The notes: generated by a model not told the origin, from the sequence alone. 64,000 bases of DNA from Omphiscola glabra (GCA_964017045.1 OZ024799.1:28717596-28781595), one strand, 5' to 3'. Counted from the stretch's first letter, positions 61,601 to 62,261 are shown. Made by a program: numbers and translations.

Positions 61601-62261
61601 TCGAACGGAAATTTGGTCGAACGGAAATTTGGTCGAACGGAAATTTGGTGGAACGGAAATATAGTCGAATCTGTTTTTTTAGTTTACACTTTAACATTTT
61701 GCGTCAAATTTCTTTTGGAACGCATTATTTTGTTTTACTGTATAGAATAATGCGTTCAAATAGAAATTTGACGAGCATTTTAACGTGTGAACTGAAAAAA
61801 AAGATTCGACCAAATTTCCGTTCGATCAAATTTCCGTCGATCAATTTTCTGTCGACGAAATTCTTTCGATCAAATTTCTGGTAATTAATGTTCATGGCGC
61901 GATTGAAAAAACAAGCTTAAAAATAAAAATTATGGAATCTATTTTTTTGTGTTACACGTACAGTGCCCAGGAATGTGAACACTTATGCTCGTGGATCTAC
62001 TTCATGTCCAACGGGAAGATAATCTCTCAGTCCAAGATGTCCGACGTACTCCACAAATACTGCAATGGTTTCGTTGCCCGCCTGAAGTTCAAGACGGATG
62101 ACAGTGACAGTGGCAATCGGATGGAAGACATTTCCTGTTTCACACGAGTCGTGGATCTGTTCCATGACGTGGAGGTAGCAACGTCCGAATGCTGTCGAGG
62201 GCCGTGCACATATGACATAACACAAAGATATGTCATTTTTGAACCAATCGAACCCTTATGA
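1454..62261 (+). CDS. ABCA-like full transporter gene (25 exons traced; 5' end outside window)
   Basis: Overall gene model; its exons are listed separately. Twenty-five GT-AG exons join with matching phases to give about 1550 codons in one frame. Order: extracellular domain 1, membrane domain 1, NBD1, linker, membrane domain 2 with a small extracellular domain, NBD2, stop. This is the layout of ABC subfamily A full transporters, which move or flip lipids across membranes. Walker A is GHPRSGKT in NBD1 and GPRMSGKT in NBD2. Walker B is ILILDEP and VVVLDEP. The signature motifs (LPRPW and YSDTE in place of LSGGM/YSGGN) and both H-loop histidines (Thr instead) are lost. The first membrane helix and start codon must lie upstream. 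Family membership is well supported; substrate and activity are unknown. Weak points are the short stretch between membrane domain 1 and NBD1, and the exact end of the linker exon. Confidence 0.9.
1736..2859 (+). other. Intron
   Basis: Intron between window exons 1 and 2. It holds a GC-rich block at about 2080-2640 with short open frames on both strands but no recognisable protein or repeat ends. The rest shows nothing clear. Confidence 0.6.
2860..3092 (+). CDS. ABCA-like exon 2: end of extracellular domain 1 and membrane helix
   Basis: Acceptor TTCATCCAG, donor GTGAGA; phase 1 in, phase 0 out. The start reads [19 protein letters not shown], matching the ABCA 'GY..EGF...Q.AI..AI' region before the second transmembrane helix. 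A hydrophobic helix follows ([18 protein letters not shown]). The end DDRDTRIK corresponds to the cytosolic 'EKE..LKE' segment that in ABCA continues directly into the next exon. One NTS sequon lies near the start. Confidence 0.9.
3143..3190. repeat. A-rich and poly-C simple sequence
   Basis: T/A-rich run followed by C tracts inside the intron between exons 2 and 3. No other feature is seen in 3093-3612. Confidence 0.8.
3613..3844 (+). CDS. ABCA-like exon 3: membrane domain 1
   Basis: Acceptor TTCGTTCCCAG, donor GTAATT; phase 0 in, phase 1 out. The first residues EYFHCVGVN continue the previous exon as [12 protein letters not shown], mirroring the ABCA consensus KEYM+MMGL. Hydrophobic helices follow ([30 protein letters not shown]). 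The last 25-30 bases and the donor are repeated three more times downstream. Confidence 0.93.
3816..3950. repeat. Tandem copies of an exon end plus 5' splice site
   Basis: The string TTCTATCTTAGAGGTAATTT, containing the donor of exon 3, occurs at the exon end and in degenerate form about three more times within 110 bases. Confidence 0.85.
4080..4205. repeat. 15-bp minisatellite, about 8 copies
   Basis: Unit close to CACCAACCAATGAAA, within the intron between exons 3 and 4. Confidence 0.95.
4305..4705. repeat. 15-bp minisatellite, about 27 copies
   Basis: Unit close to ACATTCCAACATCAA. Because the period is a multiple of three, long open frames appear on both strands (for example NIPTS repeats). 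They have no splice signals or family match and are not called as genes. Confidence 0.95.
4915..5100 (+). CDS. ABCA-like exon 4: membrane domain 1
   Basis: Acceptor ATATTTCCAAG, donor GTGAAG; phase 1 in, phase 1 out. The junction codon gives [13 protein letters not shown], matching the ABCA 'F.+A+TA..V' segment. Hydrophobic stretches [17 protein letters not shown] and [20 protein letters not shown] follow, then EATGKS. The chosen donor is the one that restores frame with exon 5. Confidence 0.88.
5181..5258. repeat. Poly-T then poly-G tract
   Basis: A run of about 25 T followed by G-rich sequence broken by a few A and T, in the short intron between exons 4 and 5. The exact length is liable to sequencing error. 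Confidence 0.9.
5331..5536 (+). CDS. ABCA-like exon 5: last helix of membrane domain 1
   Basis: Acceptor TTCCGTTTAG, donor GTTCGT; phase 1 in, phase 0 out. It encodes [12 protein letters not shown], like the ABCA 'G.G..W.N+..' motif, then the hydrophobic helix [20 protein letters not shown]. The family normally continues with a Pro/Trp-rich stretch before NBD1, which I cannot place. Donor use four bases further on (GTATGA at 5541) is an alternative. Confidence 0.85.
5878..7477. mobile_element. Non-autonomous hAT-like DNA transposon, 1.6 kb
   Basis: The ends are inverted repeats (TAGAGACCGACCGAA at the left; its complement TTTCGGTCGGTCTCTA at the right). Both are flanked by the 8-bp direct repeat CATGAAAC (5870-5877 and 7478-7485). 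The subterminal zones are rich in TTTCGG/CCGAAA motifs in both orientations. The AT-rich interior has poly-C tracts and no transposase. An 8-bp duplication with a TAGAG-like terminus fits the hAT superfamily. It is inserted into a unit of the flanking 18-bp array. Confidence 0.85.
7480..7735. repeat. 18-bp minisatellite, about 13 copies
   Basis: Unit ATTCAGCAAACATTGTGT, with diverged copies at the left (CATTGTGTAGTCATGAAA). A similar diverged piece lies before 5870, on the other side of the hAT element. Confidence 0.95.
8143..8247 (+). CDS. ABCA-like exon 6: linker into NBD1
   Basis: Acceptor TTCTCACCAG, donor GTTTCC; 35 codons, phase 0 both sides. It encodes an acidic linker ([16 protein letters not shown] ... 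EVDSQNLE). This is compatible with the 'E..P......V.I..L' region that precedes NBD1 in ABCA, although no motif is strictly conserved. Confidence 0.7.
8390..9215. repeat. About 20-bp minisatellite, about 40 diverged copies
   Basis: Units resemble TGACAATTTAACGTGACAGT with many substitutions. The array fills most of the intron and ends about 25 bases before the exon 7 acceptor. Confidence 0.95.
9239..9350 (+). CDS. ABCA-like exon 7: NBD1 Walker A
   Basis: Acceptor GTCCACACAG, donor GTTTGA; phase 0 in, phase 1 out. It encodes [28 protein letters not shown] fits the P-loop G-x4-G-K-T, replacing the usual GHNGAGKT of ABCA. The loop lysine and threonine are kept, so ATP could be bound. The donor after ...CTAACAG is the only one found that joins exon 8 in frame (MLTG-MTSPR). 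Confidence 0.92.
9351..10433 (+). other. Intron
   Basis: Intron between exons 7 and 8. It contains a dispersed repeat (9543-9690), short G tracts and a T/A-rich stretch. No gene is seen. Confidence 0.6.
9543..9690 (+). repeat. Dispersed repeat B, copy 1
   Basis: The reverse complement of 48300-48465 matches this stretch along most of its length (shared strings include TGCGGAAG, CTAATTGACCC and TTCCCGTC). The family is unidentified. Confidence 0.75.
10434..10588 (+). CDS. ABCA-like exon 8: NBD1 Q-loop
   Basis: Acceptor TTCACAATAG, donor GTAAAA; phase 1 in, phase 0 out. The end reads [20 protein letters not shown] followed by HLYGQ, matching ABCA '(L)GVCPQHNVLFD.LTV.EHL.FYA'. The Q-loop glutamine is present but Cys-Pro before it is changed to Ala-Phe. 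Confidence 0.94.
10730..10737. repeat. hAT target-site duplication, left
   Basis: CCTACATT, repeated exactly at 16365-16372 on the other side of the transposon. Confidence 0.95.
10984..11890 (-). pseudogene. hAT transposase C-terminal part, frameshifted
   Basis: Read on the - strand. A first frame from about 11890 to 11300 gives [20 protein letters not shown] and a long helical region. A second frame from about 11330 to 10984 gives [20 protein letters not shown] and [20 protein letters not shown], the hAT C-terminal dimerisation domain (hallmark SERSFS-like motif). The frames overlap around 11230-11330, so an indel separates them. With the upstream block this forms the RNase-H-like core and dimerisation region. 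Confidence 0.88.
12060..12275. repeat. 27-bp minisatellite, 8 copies
   Basis: Unit starts GATCAGGCTCAGGTGAGTGG and ends CCCAATA, with few substitutions. Confidence 0.95.
12295..12490. mobile_element. Partial foldback element (AAATTTGGTCGAA family)
   Basis: Matches the left halves of the elements at about 37013-37325 and 61584-61885 (shared strings GGAAATTTGGTCGAATC, TTGCGTCAAATTTCTTTT and TATAGTATAGTGCGTTCAAA). The right arm is missing. Confidence 0.8.
12757..13185 (+). mobile_element. tRNA-derived SINE
   Basis: Begins with a tRNA-like head (GGGTGGCCGAGTGGTCTAA, box A-like; GGAGTTCAATCCCCACC, box B-like at about 12803-12819), resembling a long-variable-arm tRNA such as Leu or Ser. An unrelated body contains an internal duplication of about 80 bp (around 12853-12935 and 12977-13060). 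It ends in an ATT-repeat tail. The box spacing and tail are typical of a SINE. It is nested in the hAT element. Confidence 0.8.
14386..15969 (-). CDS. hAT transposase N-terminal block (TTF-type zinc finger, DUF4371)
   Basis: Open frame of 527 codons from an ATG near 15969, reading towards 14386. A basic N terminus ([16 protein letters not shown]) is followed by an acidic/serine segment. A TTF-type zinc-finger region follows ([12 protein letters not shown] ... [12 protein letters not shown]). Then comes the DUF4371/RNase-H-like core with IIVDETTD and [13 protein letters not shown], which carry the first catalytic acidic residues of hAT transposases, and [12 protein letters not shown]. This resembles ZMYM1-like hAT proteins. 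The frame ends before the second half of the catalytic domain, found at 10984-11890, so the protein is incomplete as it stands. Confidence 0.9.
   Translation of the reverse strand: MGDSNKGETGEKSPPKKKLCITSFFKKIATPGFPATSTSSTTVPQVQDAAKNTPAMTLLLDNHISSVSSNSSESESDSESSLCDTLTSSAAKKATGIKSLCSAVFFDIGEVHFNQTLPESVKKSVLLEKFQPSKNWKGPLKTVGNKQRHVPSSMFNSNVYPFMSYSVKADGVFCAACSVFASGTTCAFIREPHSDWNNIDRHAQRHIKSLTHLSSIQAAYAFISVCEGKSVSVKQQLSQAYNDKLQRNTAALQSIIKTIILCGQQNIPMRGKSDDRSNLMALLNFRADHDLALSEHLRIASGNSKYISHRIQNELVALFGNQIRDKIVKECIAAKYFSIIVDETTDVSVKEQVSLNLLFVTSDAKRHEECVSFEETSYTTGETLYNLITGKLQELGLDIRNIVGLGFDGAANMSGKVKGVRGLFQHVGTAEYAHCRSHTLNLAIVNTCSEGAVRNMYNTVNETVNFITASAKRLNIYTNSSHEDATRLKKFCATRWTRHEETLQRFEEKIFIILETLAGLTQDHDRC
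16365..16871 (+). other. Intron remainder before exon 9
   Basis: Starts with the right target duplication of the hAT element (CCTACATT). It has a poly-C tract at about 16738-16757. Nothing else is recognised. Confidence 0.7.
16872..17027 (+). CDS. ABCA-like exon 9: NBD1 signature region, degenerate
   Basis: Acceptor GGTTTCGCCAG, donor GTGAGC; 52 codons, phase 0 both sides. Reads [13 protein letters not shown] then [35 protein letters not shown] and K. Aligned to the ABCA pattern LSGGMQRKLSVAIAF.G, the signature LSGGM is replaced by LPRPW, while the following helix ([10 protein letters not shown]) is well kept. The signature normally contacts ATP bound by the other NBD, so this site is probably not a normal catalytic one. 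Confidence 0.93.
17028..18639 (+). other. Intron with 39-bp array
   Basis: Contains two short stretches of imperfect CACCCCCAATAAATATCA-like repeats (17220-17340) and the 39-bp array listed separately. No coding sequence is seen. Confidence 0.7.
17790..18392. repeat. 39-bp minisatellite, about 15 copies
   Basis: Unit contains CTGAAAACTACTCTGACACC and CCCGGGGGTAAACAGGT, nearly identical between copies. The period is a multiple of three, which explains the long open frame on the - strand. Confidence 0.97.
18640..18850 (+). CDS. ABCA-like exon 10: NBD1 Walker B, D-loop, H-loop
   Basis: Acceptor TCTATTTTCAG, donor GTGAGT; phase 0 in, phase 1 out. It encodes [15 protein letters not shown]. Walker B with the catalytic glutamate is intact, but the D-loop differs from the usual GVDP. 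Further on [20 protein letters not shown] aligns with ABCA 'LLTTHFMDEADLLGDRIAIM', and the H-loop histidine is Thr here. EGQIMCSGS matches the usual 'G.L.C.GS' turn. Confidence 0.95.
19010..19275 (-). repeat. Dispersed repeat A, copy 1 (inverted)
   Basis: Its reverse complement matches 49240-49500 over its full length (shared strings TTCACGCCCATGAA, AAAGAAAATATTACG, GTTGCGTTA, CTCATTATTGAACCATA). Related copies lie at 28925-29100 and, more diverged, 47990-48130. Confidence 0.85.
19390..19680. repeat. Diverged tandem repeat, about 35-bp period
   Basis: Repeated TCACCTTTACAACACATT...CTTCTTAATGT-like units. Confidence 0.75.
20555..20918. mobile_element. hAT MITE (364 bp)
   Basis: Terminal inverted repeats CAGCGGTGGGAAAACT / complement of CAGGGGTGGGCAAACTACG, flanked by the exact 8-bp duplication GTCTAGTC (20547-20554 and 20919-20926). 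It has no coding capacity. It is inserted within LTR-like sequence. Confidence 0.92.
21040..21330. repeat. About 58-bp tandem repeat, 5 copies
   Basis: Units contain GCATCGTCTCTCCAAACCTG and AGCGAGACAATATCCAATTA, with small indels. Confidence 0.93.
22946..23195 (+). CDS. ABCA-like exon 11: post-NBD1 regulatory region
   Basis: Acceptor AAATCTCAAG, donor GTAAGC; phase 1 in, phase 2 out. It joins as [18 protein letters not shown], matching the ABCA 'LK..FG.GY.LT' element that follows each NBD. The stretch [20 protein letters not shown] resembles the 'F.LP.......LF..LE' segment of the regulatory domain, and [13 protein letters not shown] its closing 'S.T.LEEVFL+' motif. Confidence 0.93.
24800..25095. 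repeat. 46-bp tandem repeat, about 6 copies
   Basis: Units contain GGTAGGGTGTAGTACTGTCT and ATCGTTTAAAGGCCGG. Confidence 0.95.
25225..25540. repeat. 21-bp minisatellite, about 15 copies
   Basis: Unit CACACCTCGATCTTCATCCC plus one base. Longer variants at the left carry CCTAGACCTTTATCA. Confidence 0.95.
25820..26121 (+). CDS. ABCA-like exon 12: linker between the two halves
   Basis: Acceptor TTACTTTCAG; enters in phase 2. It begins [20 protein letters not shown] and ends in a lysine-rich tail ([17 protein letters not shown]), fitting the variable inter-half linker of ABCA proteins. The donor is uncertain. GTAGAT at 26122 and GTAGTT at 26131 both leave phase 1, as exon 13 requires, and GTCACT at about 25961 would too. 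If not spliced, the frame runs to TAA at 26145-26147 and would give a half-size product. Confidence 0.75.
26215..27125. repeat. 17-bp minisatellite, about 50 copies
   Basis: Unit CACCATAGGGCACTCTC, with CACCATAAGGCACTCTC and CACCATAAAGCACTCTC plus CAGTCTC variants arranged in higher-order blocks at the left. Overlapping long open frames on the - strand arise from the periodicity. Confidence 0.97.
27905..28455. repeat. About 19-bp diverged minisatellite
   Basis: Units close to AATGATGTTAAGTCAATGT, about 27 copies with frequent indels. Confidence 0.93.
28560..28925. repeat. 53-bp tandem repeat, 7 copies
   Basis: Units contain CCACCGAACAGTGGCGACAG and CTTCCCATCTACTAGATATA. The last unit runs directly into dispersed repeat A. 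A single copy of a related unit stands at 49115-49170 before another repeat A copy. Confidence 0.95.
28925..29100 (+). repeat. Dispersed repeat A, copy 2
   Basis: Matches 49175-49320 (TACTTGACAAAACATGAA, CAAGTAACGCACATTTAAG, CTGCACACTTTTTATT). It ends about 50 bases before the exon 13 acceptor. Confidence 0.85.
29155..29324 (+). CDS. ABCA-like exon 13: start of membrane domain 2
   Basis: Acceptor TGATCTCTTACAG, donor GTATAT; phase 1 in, phase 0 out. It encodes [20 protein letters not shown] and then the first helix of the second half ([19 protein letters not shown]). This matches the ABCA 'F.ALLLKR..Y..RN...L..QI.LP' signature that opens each half. Confidence 0.93.
29735..30280 (+). mobile_element. 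Candidate solo LTR
   Basis: The 546-bp block ends ...GGTACGTAACA and is flanked by the 5-bp repeat CCTTG (29730-29734 and 30281-30285). It has a TATAAATAC box at about 29940 and upstream GACGTCACCAATTAA. A diverged relative lies at about 19880-20070 (TTGACGTCACCGATTCA ... TATAAATAG) and the end motif recurs at about 21490. The start is TTATTG rather than TG, so the boundary may be off by two bases. Confidence 0.45.
30290..30545. repeat. Tandem repeat of GACATGATACATTC-like units
   Basis: About 8 units, including two near-identical 73-bp blocks (TTTCTCCCTTTGGTGACATG ... GATGACAGGAT). Confidence 0.88.
30654..30768. repeat. 39-bp tandem repeat, 3 copies
   Basis: Identical units beginning CTATGTTGTTGAACAATTGT. 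Confidence 0.96.
30950..32830. repeat. 55-bp minisatellite, about 35 copies
   Basis: Unit contains TTGTTTGTCGAACAGTCGTT, ATGACAGCAACATTGGCCTC and CTAGATCTGAGCAC. A recurring shorter variant has TTAATAACAGTCG in place of TTTGTCGAACAGTCG at roughly regular intervals, so there is higher-order structure. Confidence 0.97.
33175..33550. repeat. 32- to 37-bp tandem repeat, about 11 copies
   Basis: Units contain GATGGGACGTCTCCAGGTGT and AGCAGGTGCAATGGATT, some lacking the last five bases. Confidence 0.96.
33840..34100. repeat. About 67-bp tandem repeat, 4 copies, with G tracts
   Basis: Units contain AACCCACGTGATGGATGCCC and GACACGCACATTTGGGGG. G-tract lengths vary between units. Confidence 0.95.
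34189..34332 (+). CDS. ABCA-like exon 14: extracellular domain 2
   Basis: Acceptor CTACTTCCCCAG, donor GTAATA; 48 codons, phase 0 both sides. It encodes [16 protein letters not shown] then [16 protein letters not shown], a soluble segment with an NFT glycosylation sequon, in the position of the second extracellular domain. It has no strong family motif of its own and is supported by phase, splice sites and position. Confidence 0.82.
34333..35020 (+). other. Intron
   Basis: AT-rich intron sequence with short homopolymers. No gene or repeat is recognised. Confidence 0.7.
35021..35200 (+). CDS. ABCA-like exon 15: extracellular domain 2, NxxxYH motif region
   Basis: Acceptor TTTAAATTAG, donor GTAAGT; 60 codons, phase 0 both sides. 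The end reads [19 protein letters not shown], matching the ABCA 'VWFNN+.YH..P..LN' motif just before the helix cluster of membrane domain 2. Confidence 0.92.
35405..35735. repeat. 23-bp minisatellite, about 14 copies
   Basis: Unit TTGGTTTGGTCTGATTTTGT plus GTC, nearly identical between copies. Confidence 0.96.
35736..36142 (+). other. Intron remainder
   Basis: Contains a lysine-rich open stretch (35797-35955) that is out of phase with its neighbours, and a G tract at about 36028-36044. No supported exon. Confidence 0.6.
36143..36385. repeat. 42-bp tandem repeat carrying a 3' splice site, 6 copies
   Basis: Each unit holds AACTTCTATTTCCAG followed by ATTGTAACCCTGATG. This is the acceptor and first bases of exon 16. 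The unit is exactly 14 codons and open in the exon frame ([14 protein letters not shown]), so use of any upstream copy would add 14-residue repeats without a frameshift. Confidence 0.95.
36386..36619 (+). CDS. ABCA-like exon 16: membrane domain 2
   Basis: Acceptor CTATTTCCAG (last copy of the repeated junction), donor GTACCT; 78 codons, phase 0 both sides. It encodes [15 protein letters not shown] (ABCA 'NALLRA'), then WSLQPLPLT ('.HPLP.T') and the helix [20 protein letters not shown] ending in AMEKA ('V.ER..KAK'). The true 5' end could be any of six copies spaced 42 bp apart. Confidence 0.93.
37013..37325. mobile_element. Foldback element (AAATTTGGTCGAA family)
   Basis: The two arms are inverted copies (left: GGAAATTTG, CGAACGGAAG, GGTCGAA; right: TTCGACCAAA, CTTCCGTCG, AAATTTTC) around a centre with CAATATAGTATAGTGCGTTC. 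It shares its body with 61584-61885 and 12295-12490. A target duplication is not evident for this copy. Confidence 0.82.
37350..37920. repeat. 33-bp minisatellite, about 17 copies
   Basis: Unit contains AAGAGGTGATCAGTTAGTTT and AGTAACCAATTTT. Shorter copies occur at the right end. Confidence 0.97.
37962..38802 (+). mobile_element. Internally deleted ZBED-type hAT transposon (841 bp)
   Basis: Inverted ends TAGGGCTG... / ...CAGCCCTA with subterminal AACGATTAAT motifs, flanked by the exact 8-bp duplication ATTTAAAT (37954-37961 and 38803-38810). It keeps the first and last parts of a BED-finger transposase gene. The catalytic middle is missing. Confidence 0.93.
38071..38660 (+). pseudogene. Remnant hAT transposase (BED finger start plus dimerisation end)
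   Basis: The first block (38071-38253) starts [20 protein letters not shown] and reaches [14 protein letters not shown], the N-terminal part of a BED zinc finger with one cysteine replaced by Phe. A stop follows at 38254-38256. The second block (38280-38660) has an acidic stretch, then [20 protein letters not shown] and [15 protein letters not shown], the C-terminal hAT dimerisation domain. The RNase-H-like core between them is deleted, so no transposase activity is expected. Confidence 0.92.
38925..39270. repeat. About 38-bp tandem repeat, 8 diverging copies, reaching an exon acceptor
   Basis: Units contain TGTGGTTATTTCAGGTGGGG and CCCCTATACCAACAACA. The final unit reads GGTGGGGTCCCTACAG, whose AG is the acceptor used by exon 17. 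Confidence 0.93.
39279..39394 (+). CDS. ABCA-like exon 17: membrane domain 2 helix
   Basis: Acceptor GGTCCCTACAG, donor GTAATT; phase 0 in, phase 2 out. It encodes [15 protein letters not shown] then [20 protein letters not shown]. This matches the ABCA '+LQ.VSG....YW.SNF.WD' motif and the helix that follows. It is too short to show up as a long open frame but is strongly supported by the motif and by phase. Confidence 0.93.
40186..40426. repeat. 11-bp minisatellite, about 21 near-perfect copies
   Basis: Unit TCATTAACTGG with essentially no variation, suggesting recent expansion. Confidence 0.97.
40580..40855. repeat. 31-bp minisatellite, about 9 copies
   Basis: Unit contains CATCCTCATCCAGGGAAAAT and GGGACAAATGT. 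Confidence 0.96.
41031..41184. mobile_element. Short foldback element, Mutator-like (9-bp duplication)
   Basis: Almost entirely palindromic. The left arm is GGTTCCATGACAAAACGACA with GACAAAATGACAAG repeats; the right arm is the inverted version ending GTCGTTTTGTCTGGTTACC. It is flanked by the exact 9-bp duplication CTTCCCATG (41022-41030 and 41185-41193). It has the same ends as the 2.1-kb element at 56507-58647. Confidence 0.9.
41870..42006. repeat. Short repeats of TGACAATCTGTGACATG
   Basis: About 8 units mixing TGTGACATGCGACAA and TGTGACAATC. Confidence 0.92.
42226..42359 (+). CDS. ABCA-like exon 18: membrane domain 2 helix
   Basis: Acceptor CGACGATGTACAG, donor GTAAGT; phase 2 in, phase 1 out. 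It encodes [20 protein letters not shown] then the stretch from [13 protein letters not shown] to MMRLSIG. This follows the ABCA pattern 'LLL.YG.A.IP..Y..SF.F..P..AY....N...G', keeping the Pro-Tyr pair. Confidence 0.93.
42556..42668. repeat. 12-bp minisatellite, about 9 copies
   Basis: Unit GGTTGACTGCAG with GCGG variants. Confidence 0.95.
42847..43031. mobile_element. SPIN-like non-autonomous hAT element, copy 1 (185 bp)
   Basis: Ends TAGCGGTTCCCAACCTGTGG and GTTGAGAACCACTG, flanked by the exact 8-bp duplication CTTTAAAG (42839-42846 and 43032-43039). Internal strings GGGTCGCGACCCC, GACCATCGGAAAACACA and AATAATTTTATGGTTGGGGG are those I recall for SPIN hAT elements. Internally shortened. 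Confidence 0.85.
43605..44080. repeat. 33/36-bp minisatellite, about 14 copies
   Basis: Unit contains GCCATGCCACTACTCACAAC and AGGTGAGGTCGGC. Every few units one carries a three-base insertion (CGCCACAACA or CACCACAACA). Being a multiple of three it is open on both strands. Confidence 0.97.
44451..44669 (+). CDS. ABCA-like exon 19: membrane domain 2, cytosolic turn
   Basis: Acceptor TTTTTTTACAAG, donor GTGAGT; phase 1 in, phase 1 out. It encodes [20 protein letters not shown] and then [20 protein letters not shown], resembling the ABCA '..F.IFP.+.LGRGL..L' element after the last loop. An acceptor 20 bases upstream (TTTTTAG) is a weaker option. Confidence 0.9.
44670..45274 (+). other. Intron with a GTGGGTC-rich array
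   Basis: A G tract at about 44708-44722 is followed by the array at 44835-45155. No gene. Confidence 0.75.
44835..45155. repeat. About 22-bp diverged minisatellite
   Basis: Units such as TTGTCTTATCGGTGGGTCAA and TTGTCCTATTGGTGGGTCAC, about 14 copies. Confidence 0.93.
45275..45362 (+). CDS. ABCA-like exon 20: short membrane exon
   Basis: Acceptor CATTTCCACAG, donor GTCAGT; phase 1 in, phase 2 out. It encodes [20 protein letters not shown] then [10 protein letters not shown], the last hydrophobic segment of the second half. It is supported by phase on both sides and by position. Confidence 0.85.
46330..46412. repeat. Short array of GATTAGACTCATTA
   Basis: About 7 imperfect units of roughly 10-14 bp. 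Confidence 0.9.
46630..46930. repeat. 33-bp minisatellite, 9 copies
   Basis: Unit contains GGCATTCTATGAAGCCAAAT and GGCTCAAGTTTCA, almost identical. It is open in two frames because the period is a multiple of three. Confidence 0.97.
47990..48130 (+). repeat. Dispersed repeat A, diverged copy
   Basis: Shares CAAGTAACGCAC, AAATCCAAATTAG and TTTTTCACGCC in the same order and spacing as 49200-49275. Confidence 0.6.
48300..48465 (-). repeat. Dispersed repeat B, copy 2 (inverted)
   Basis: Reverse complement matches 9543-9690. Confidence 0.75.
48575..48705. repeat. 23-bp minisatellite, 6 copies
   Basis: Unit CTTAACCACAGAGCTCTCCA plus CAC. Confidence 0.96.
49115..49500 (+). repeat. Dispersed repeat A, fullest copy
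   Basis: Begins with a single unit related to the 53-bp array at 28560-28925, then runs through TTTCACGCCCATGAACTATA to CATTATTGAACCATACTTTC. Confidence 0.85.
49721..49830 (+). CDS. ABCA-like exon 21: cytosolic linker before NBD2
   Basis: Acceptor GTCTTATTTTAAG, donor GTAAGT; phase 2 in, phase 1 out. It encodes [20 protein letters not shown] then a polar stretch ending [11 protein letters not shown]. It sits where ABCA proteins have the '..D.DV..ER..V' linker before NBD2. It is supported mainly by phase. Confidence 0.82.
49831..50687 (+). other. Intron with TGTGTCAGTC-type array
   Basis: Short intron dominated by the array at 50075-50545. Just after the donor, a GTAAGTGACGTCATG-like segment is repeated three times (49831-49915). 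Confidence 0.8.
50075..50545. repeat. About 13-bp minisatellite with higher-order units
   Basis: Units of GTCAGTCATATGT, with longer blocks containing GCCATGTCGTTCACTGCCTC repeated about four times at the right. Confidence 0.95.
50688..50860 (+). CDS. ABCA-like exon 22: NBD2 Walker A
   Basis: Acceptor TATGCATTACAG, donor GTGAGT; phase 1 in, phase 0 out. It encodes [20 protein letters not shown] then [12 protein letters not shown], an excellent match to ABCA '[18 protein letters not shown]+MLTG.....SG'. The P-loop GPRMSGKT keeps Gly, Lys and Thr but not the usual NGAG. Confidence 0.95.
50861..51130. repeat. 22-bp minisatellite starting at a splice donor, about 11 copies
   Basis: Unit ATGGTACAGCGGGAACTTTG plus AG. 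At 50934-50964 a copy of the exon end and donor recurs (TAGCCTACTGGGTGAGTATG). Confidence 0.95.
51255..51935. repeat. 17-bp minisatellite, about 40 copies
   Basis: Unit TCACTCATCACATTGAA with recurring variants. Confidence 0.97.
51936..52689 (+). other. Intron segment between arrays
   Basis: Contains a GTGGCGTAGCTAGGGTTATT-type piece (about 52212-52240), a motif common at the ends of dispersed repeats here, plus AT-rich sequence. No gene. Confidence 0.6.
52690..53955. repeat. 55-bp minisatellite, about 23 highly uniform copies
   Basis: Unit contains CATGTCACAAGATCAAGGTG, TTCTGTCCCCAAGTTGAGAC and GACTGAGTTAAAGTC. The main variation is one A/G site (CATGTC/CGTGTC) that occurs in runs. Confidence 0.98.
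54110..54245. repeat. Triplicated 3' splice site and exon start, about 55-bp period
   Basis: GTGGGCTACAACATGGGATA and the pyrimidine tract CATCTTTTCTTCTCCAC occur three times in tandem. Only the last copy continues into the NBD2 exon. Confidence 0.95.
54222..54409 (+). CDS. ABCA-like exon 23: NBD2 Q-loop
   Basis: Acceptor CTCCACACACTAG, donor GTTTGG; phase 0 in, phase 2 out. It encodes [20 protein letters not shown] then [14 protein letters not shown], very close to ABCA 'IGYCPQFDAL...LTGREHL..YARLRG.P'. CPQ is intact here, unlike NBD1. The end joins exon 24 as AHYS-DTE. Confidence 0.96.
54664..55092. repeat. 6/12-bp minisatellite
   Basis: Repeats of GTGATTGTGACT and GATTGTAACTGT, about 430 bp. 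Confidence 0.96.
56383..56468. repeat. (GAT)n/(GAC) microsatellite
   Basis: GATGATGATGACGATGATGA-type sequence directly before the foldback element. Confidence 0.95.
57645..57841. mobile_element. SPIN-like non-autonomous hAT element, copy 2 (197 bp)
   Basis: Ends CAGTGGTTCTCAACCTTCCC and CTGAGAACCACTG, flanked by the exact 8-bp duplication AATTAGGC (57637-57644 and 57842-57849). Internal TTATTTTCGTTGCTACTACA, GTGTTTTCCGATGGTCTTAG and GGGTCGCGACCCACAGG strongly resemble SPIN elements as I know them. Opposite in direction to copy 1. Confidence 0.9.
58072..58444. mobile_element. Diverged hAT MITE nested in the foldback element
   Basis: Left end CAGTGTCTCACAACC, right end CGTTGGGAAACATCG (imperfect inverted repeats). 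Flanks are ATGCAAAG and ATGTAAGG, a degenerate 8-bp duplication. It interrupts the right inner arm of the foldback element, whose continuity across it is shown by the intact left arm. Confidence 0.7.
58705..59495. repeat. About 21-bp minisatellite, about 38 copies
   Basis: Unit TACTATATCCACTGGCAATC plus C, with CCCTGG, TCGGGC and CACTAGTAA variants and some higher-order order. It ends about 25 bases before the exon 24 acceptor. Confidence 0.97.
59519..59689 (+). CDS. ABCA-like exon 24: NBD2 signature (degenerate) and Walker B
   Basis: Acceptor TTTTTTCCACAG, donor GTGAGT; phase 2 in, phase 2 out. With exon 23 it reads [20 protein letters not shown] then [17 protein letters not shown] normally has YSGGNKRKLSTA.ALIG.P and DEPT.GMDP. 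The serine stays but both signature glycines are gone, the Walker B aspartate and glutamate are kept, and the D-loop is altered. It ends VIFLVTT just at the H-loop. Confidence 0.96.
59690..59945. repeat. About 21-bp minisatellite starting at a splice donor
   Basis: GGTGAGTATGAAGGGAGACA-type units start directly at the exon 24 donor (GTGAGTAGGGAGGGAGACAT), so each unit carries a donor-like GGTGAGTAT. Confidence 0.95.
59990..60895. repeat. 19- to 21-bp minisatellite, about 42 copies
   Basis: Units AGGAAGACATGTTAGAATGA with TTAGATGAA and TTAGACGAA variants. Confidence 0.97.
60960..61545. repeat. Tandem repeat of about 55-60 bp, about 10 copies
   Basis: Units contain GGTTCACTGTTCCCTCCCTG and CCTATGTGGTGTAGGTGGTG. 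A pure GTGGTGTAG run lies at the left. Confidence 0.96.
61584..61885. mobile_element. Foldback element (AAATTTGGTCGAA family), 302 bp
   Basis: Inverted arms built of repeated ACGGAAATTTGGTCGA and its complement. The centre is CATTATTTTGTTTTACTGTA. Flanked by the exact repeat TAATGTTCAT (61574-61583 and 61886-61895), so a 9-10-bp target duplication, which suggests a Mutator-like element. It ends about 80 bases before the last exon. Confidence 0.9.
61964..62261 (+). CDS. ABCA-like exon 25: NBD2 H-loop region, C terminus and stop
   Basis: Acceptor GTTACACGTACAG; phase 2 in. The joined sequence [20 protein letters not shown] aligns with ABCA 'LTSHSMEECEALC.RLAIMVNG'; the histidine position is Thr. 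The tail has a short regulatory-type stretch ([20 protein letters not shown]) and ends IFEPIEPL, followed by TGA at 62259-62261. The C terminus is shorter than in typical ABCA proteins. Confidence 0.94.
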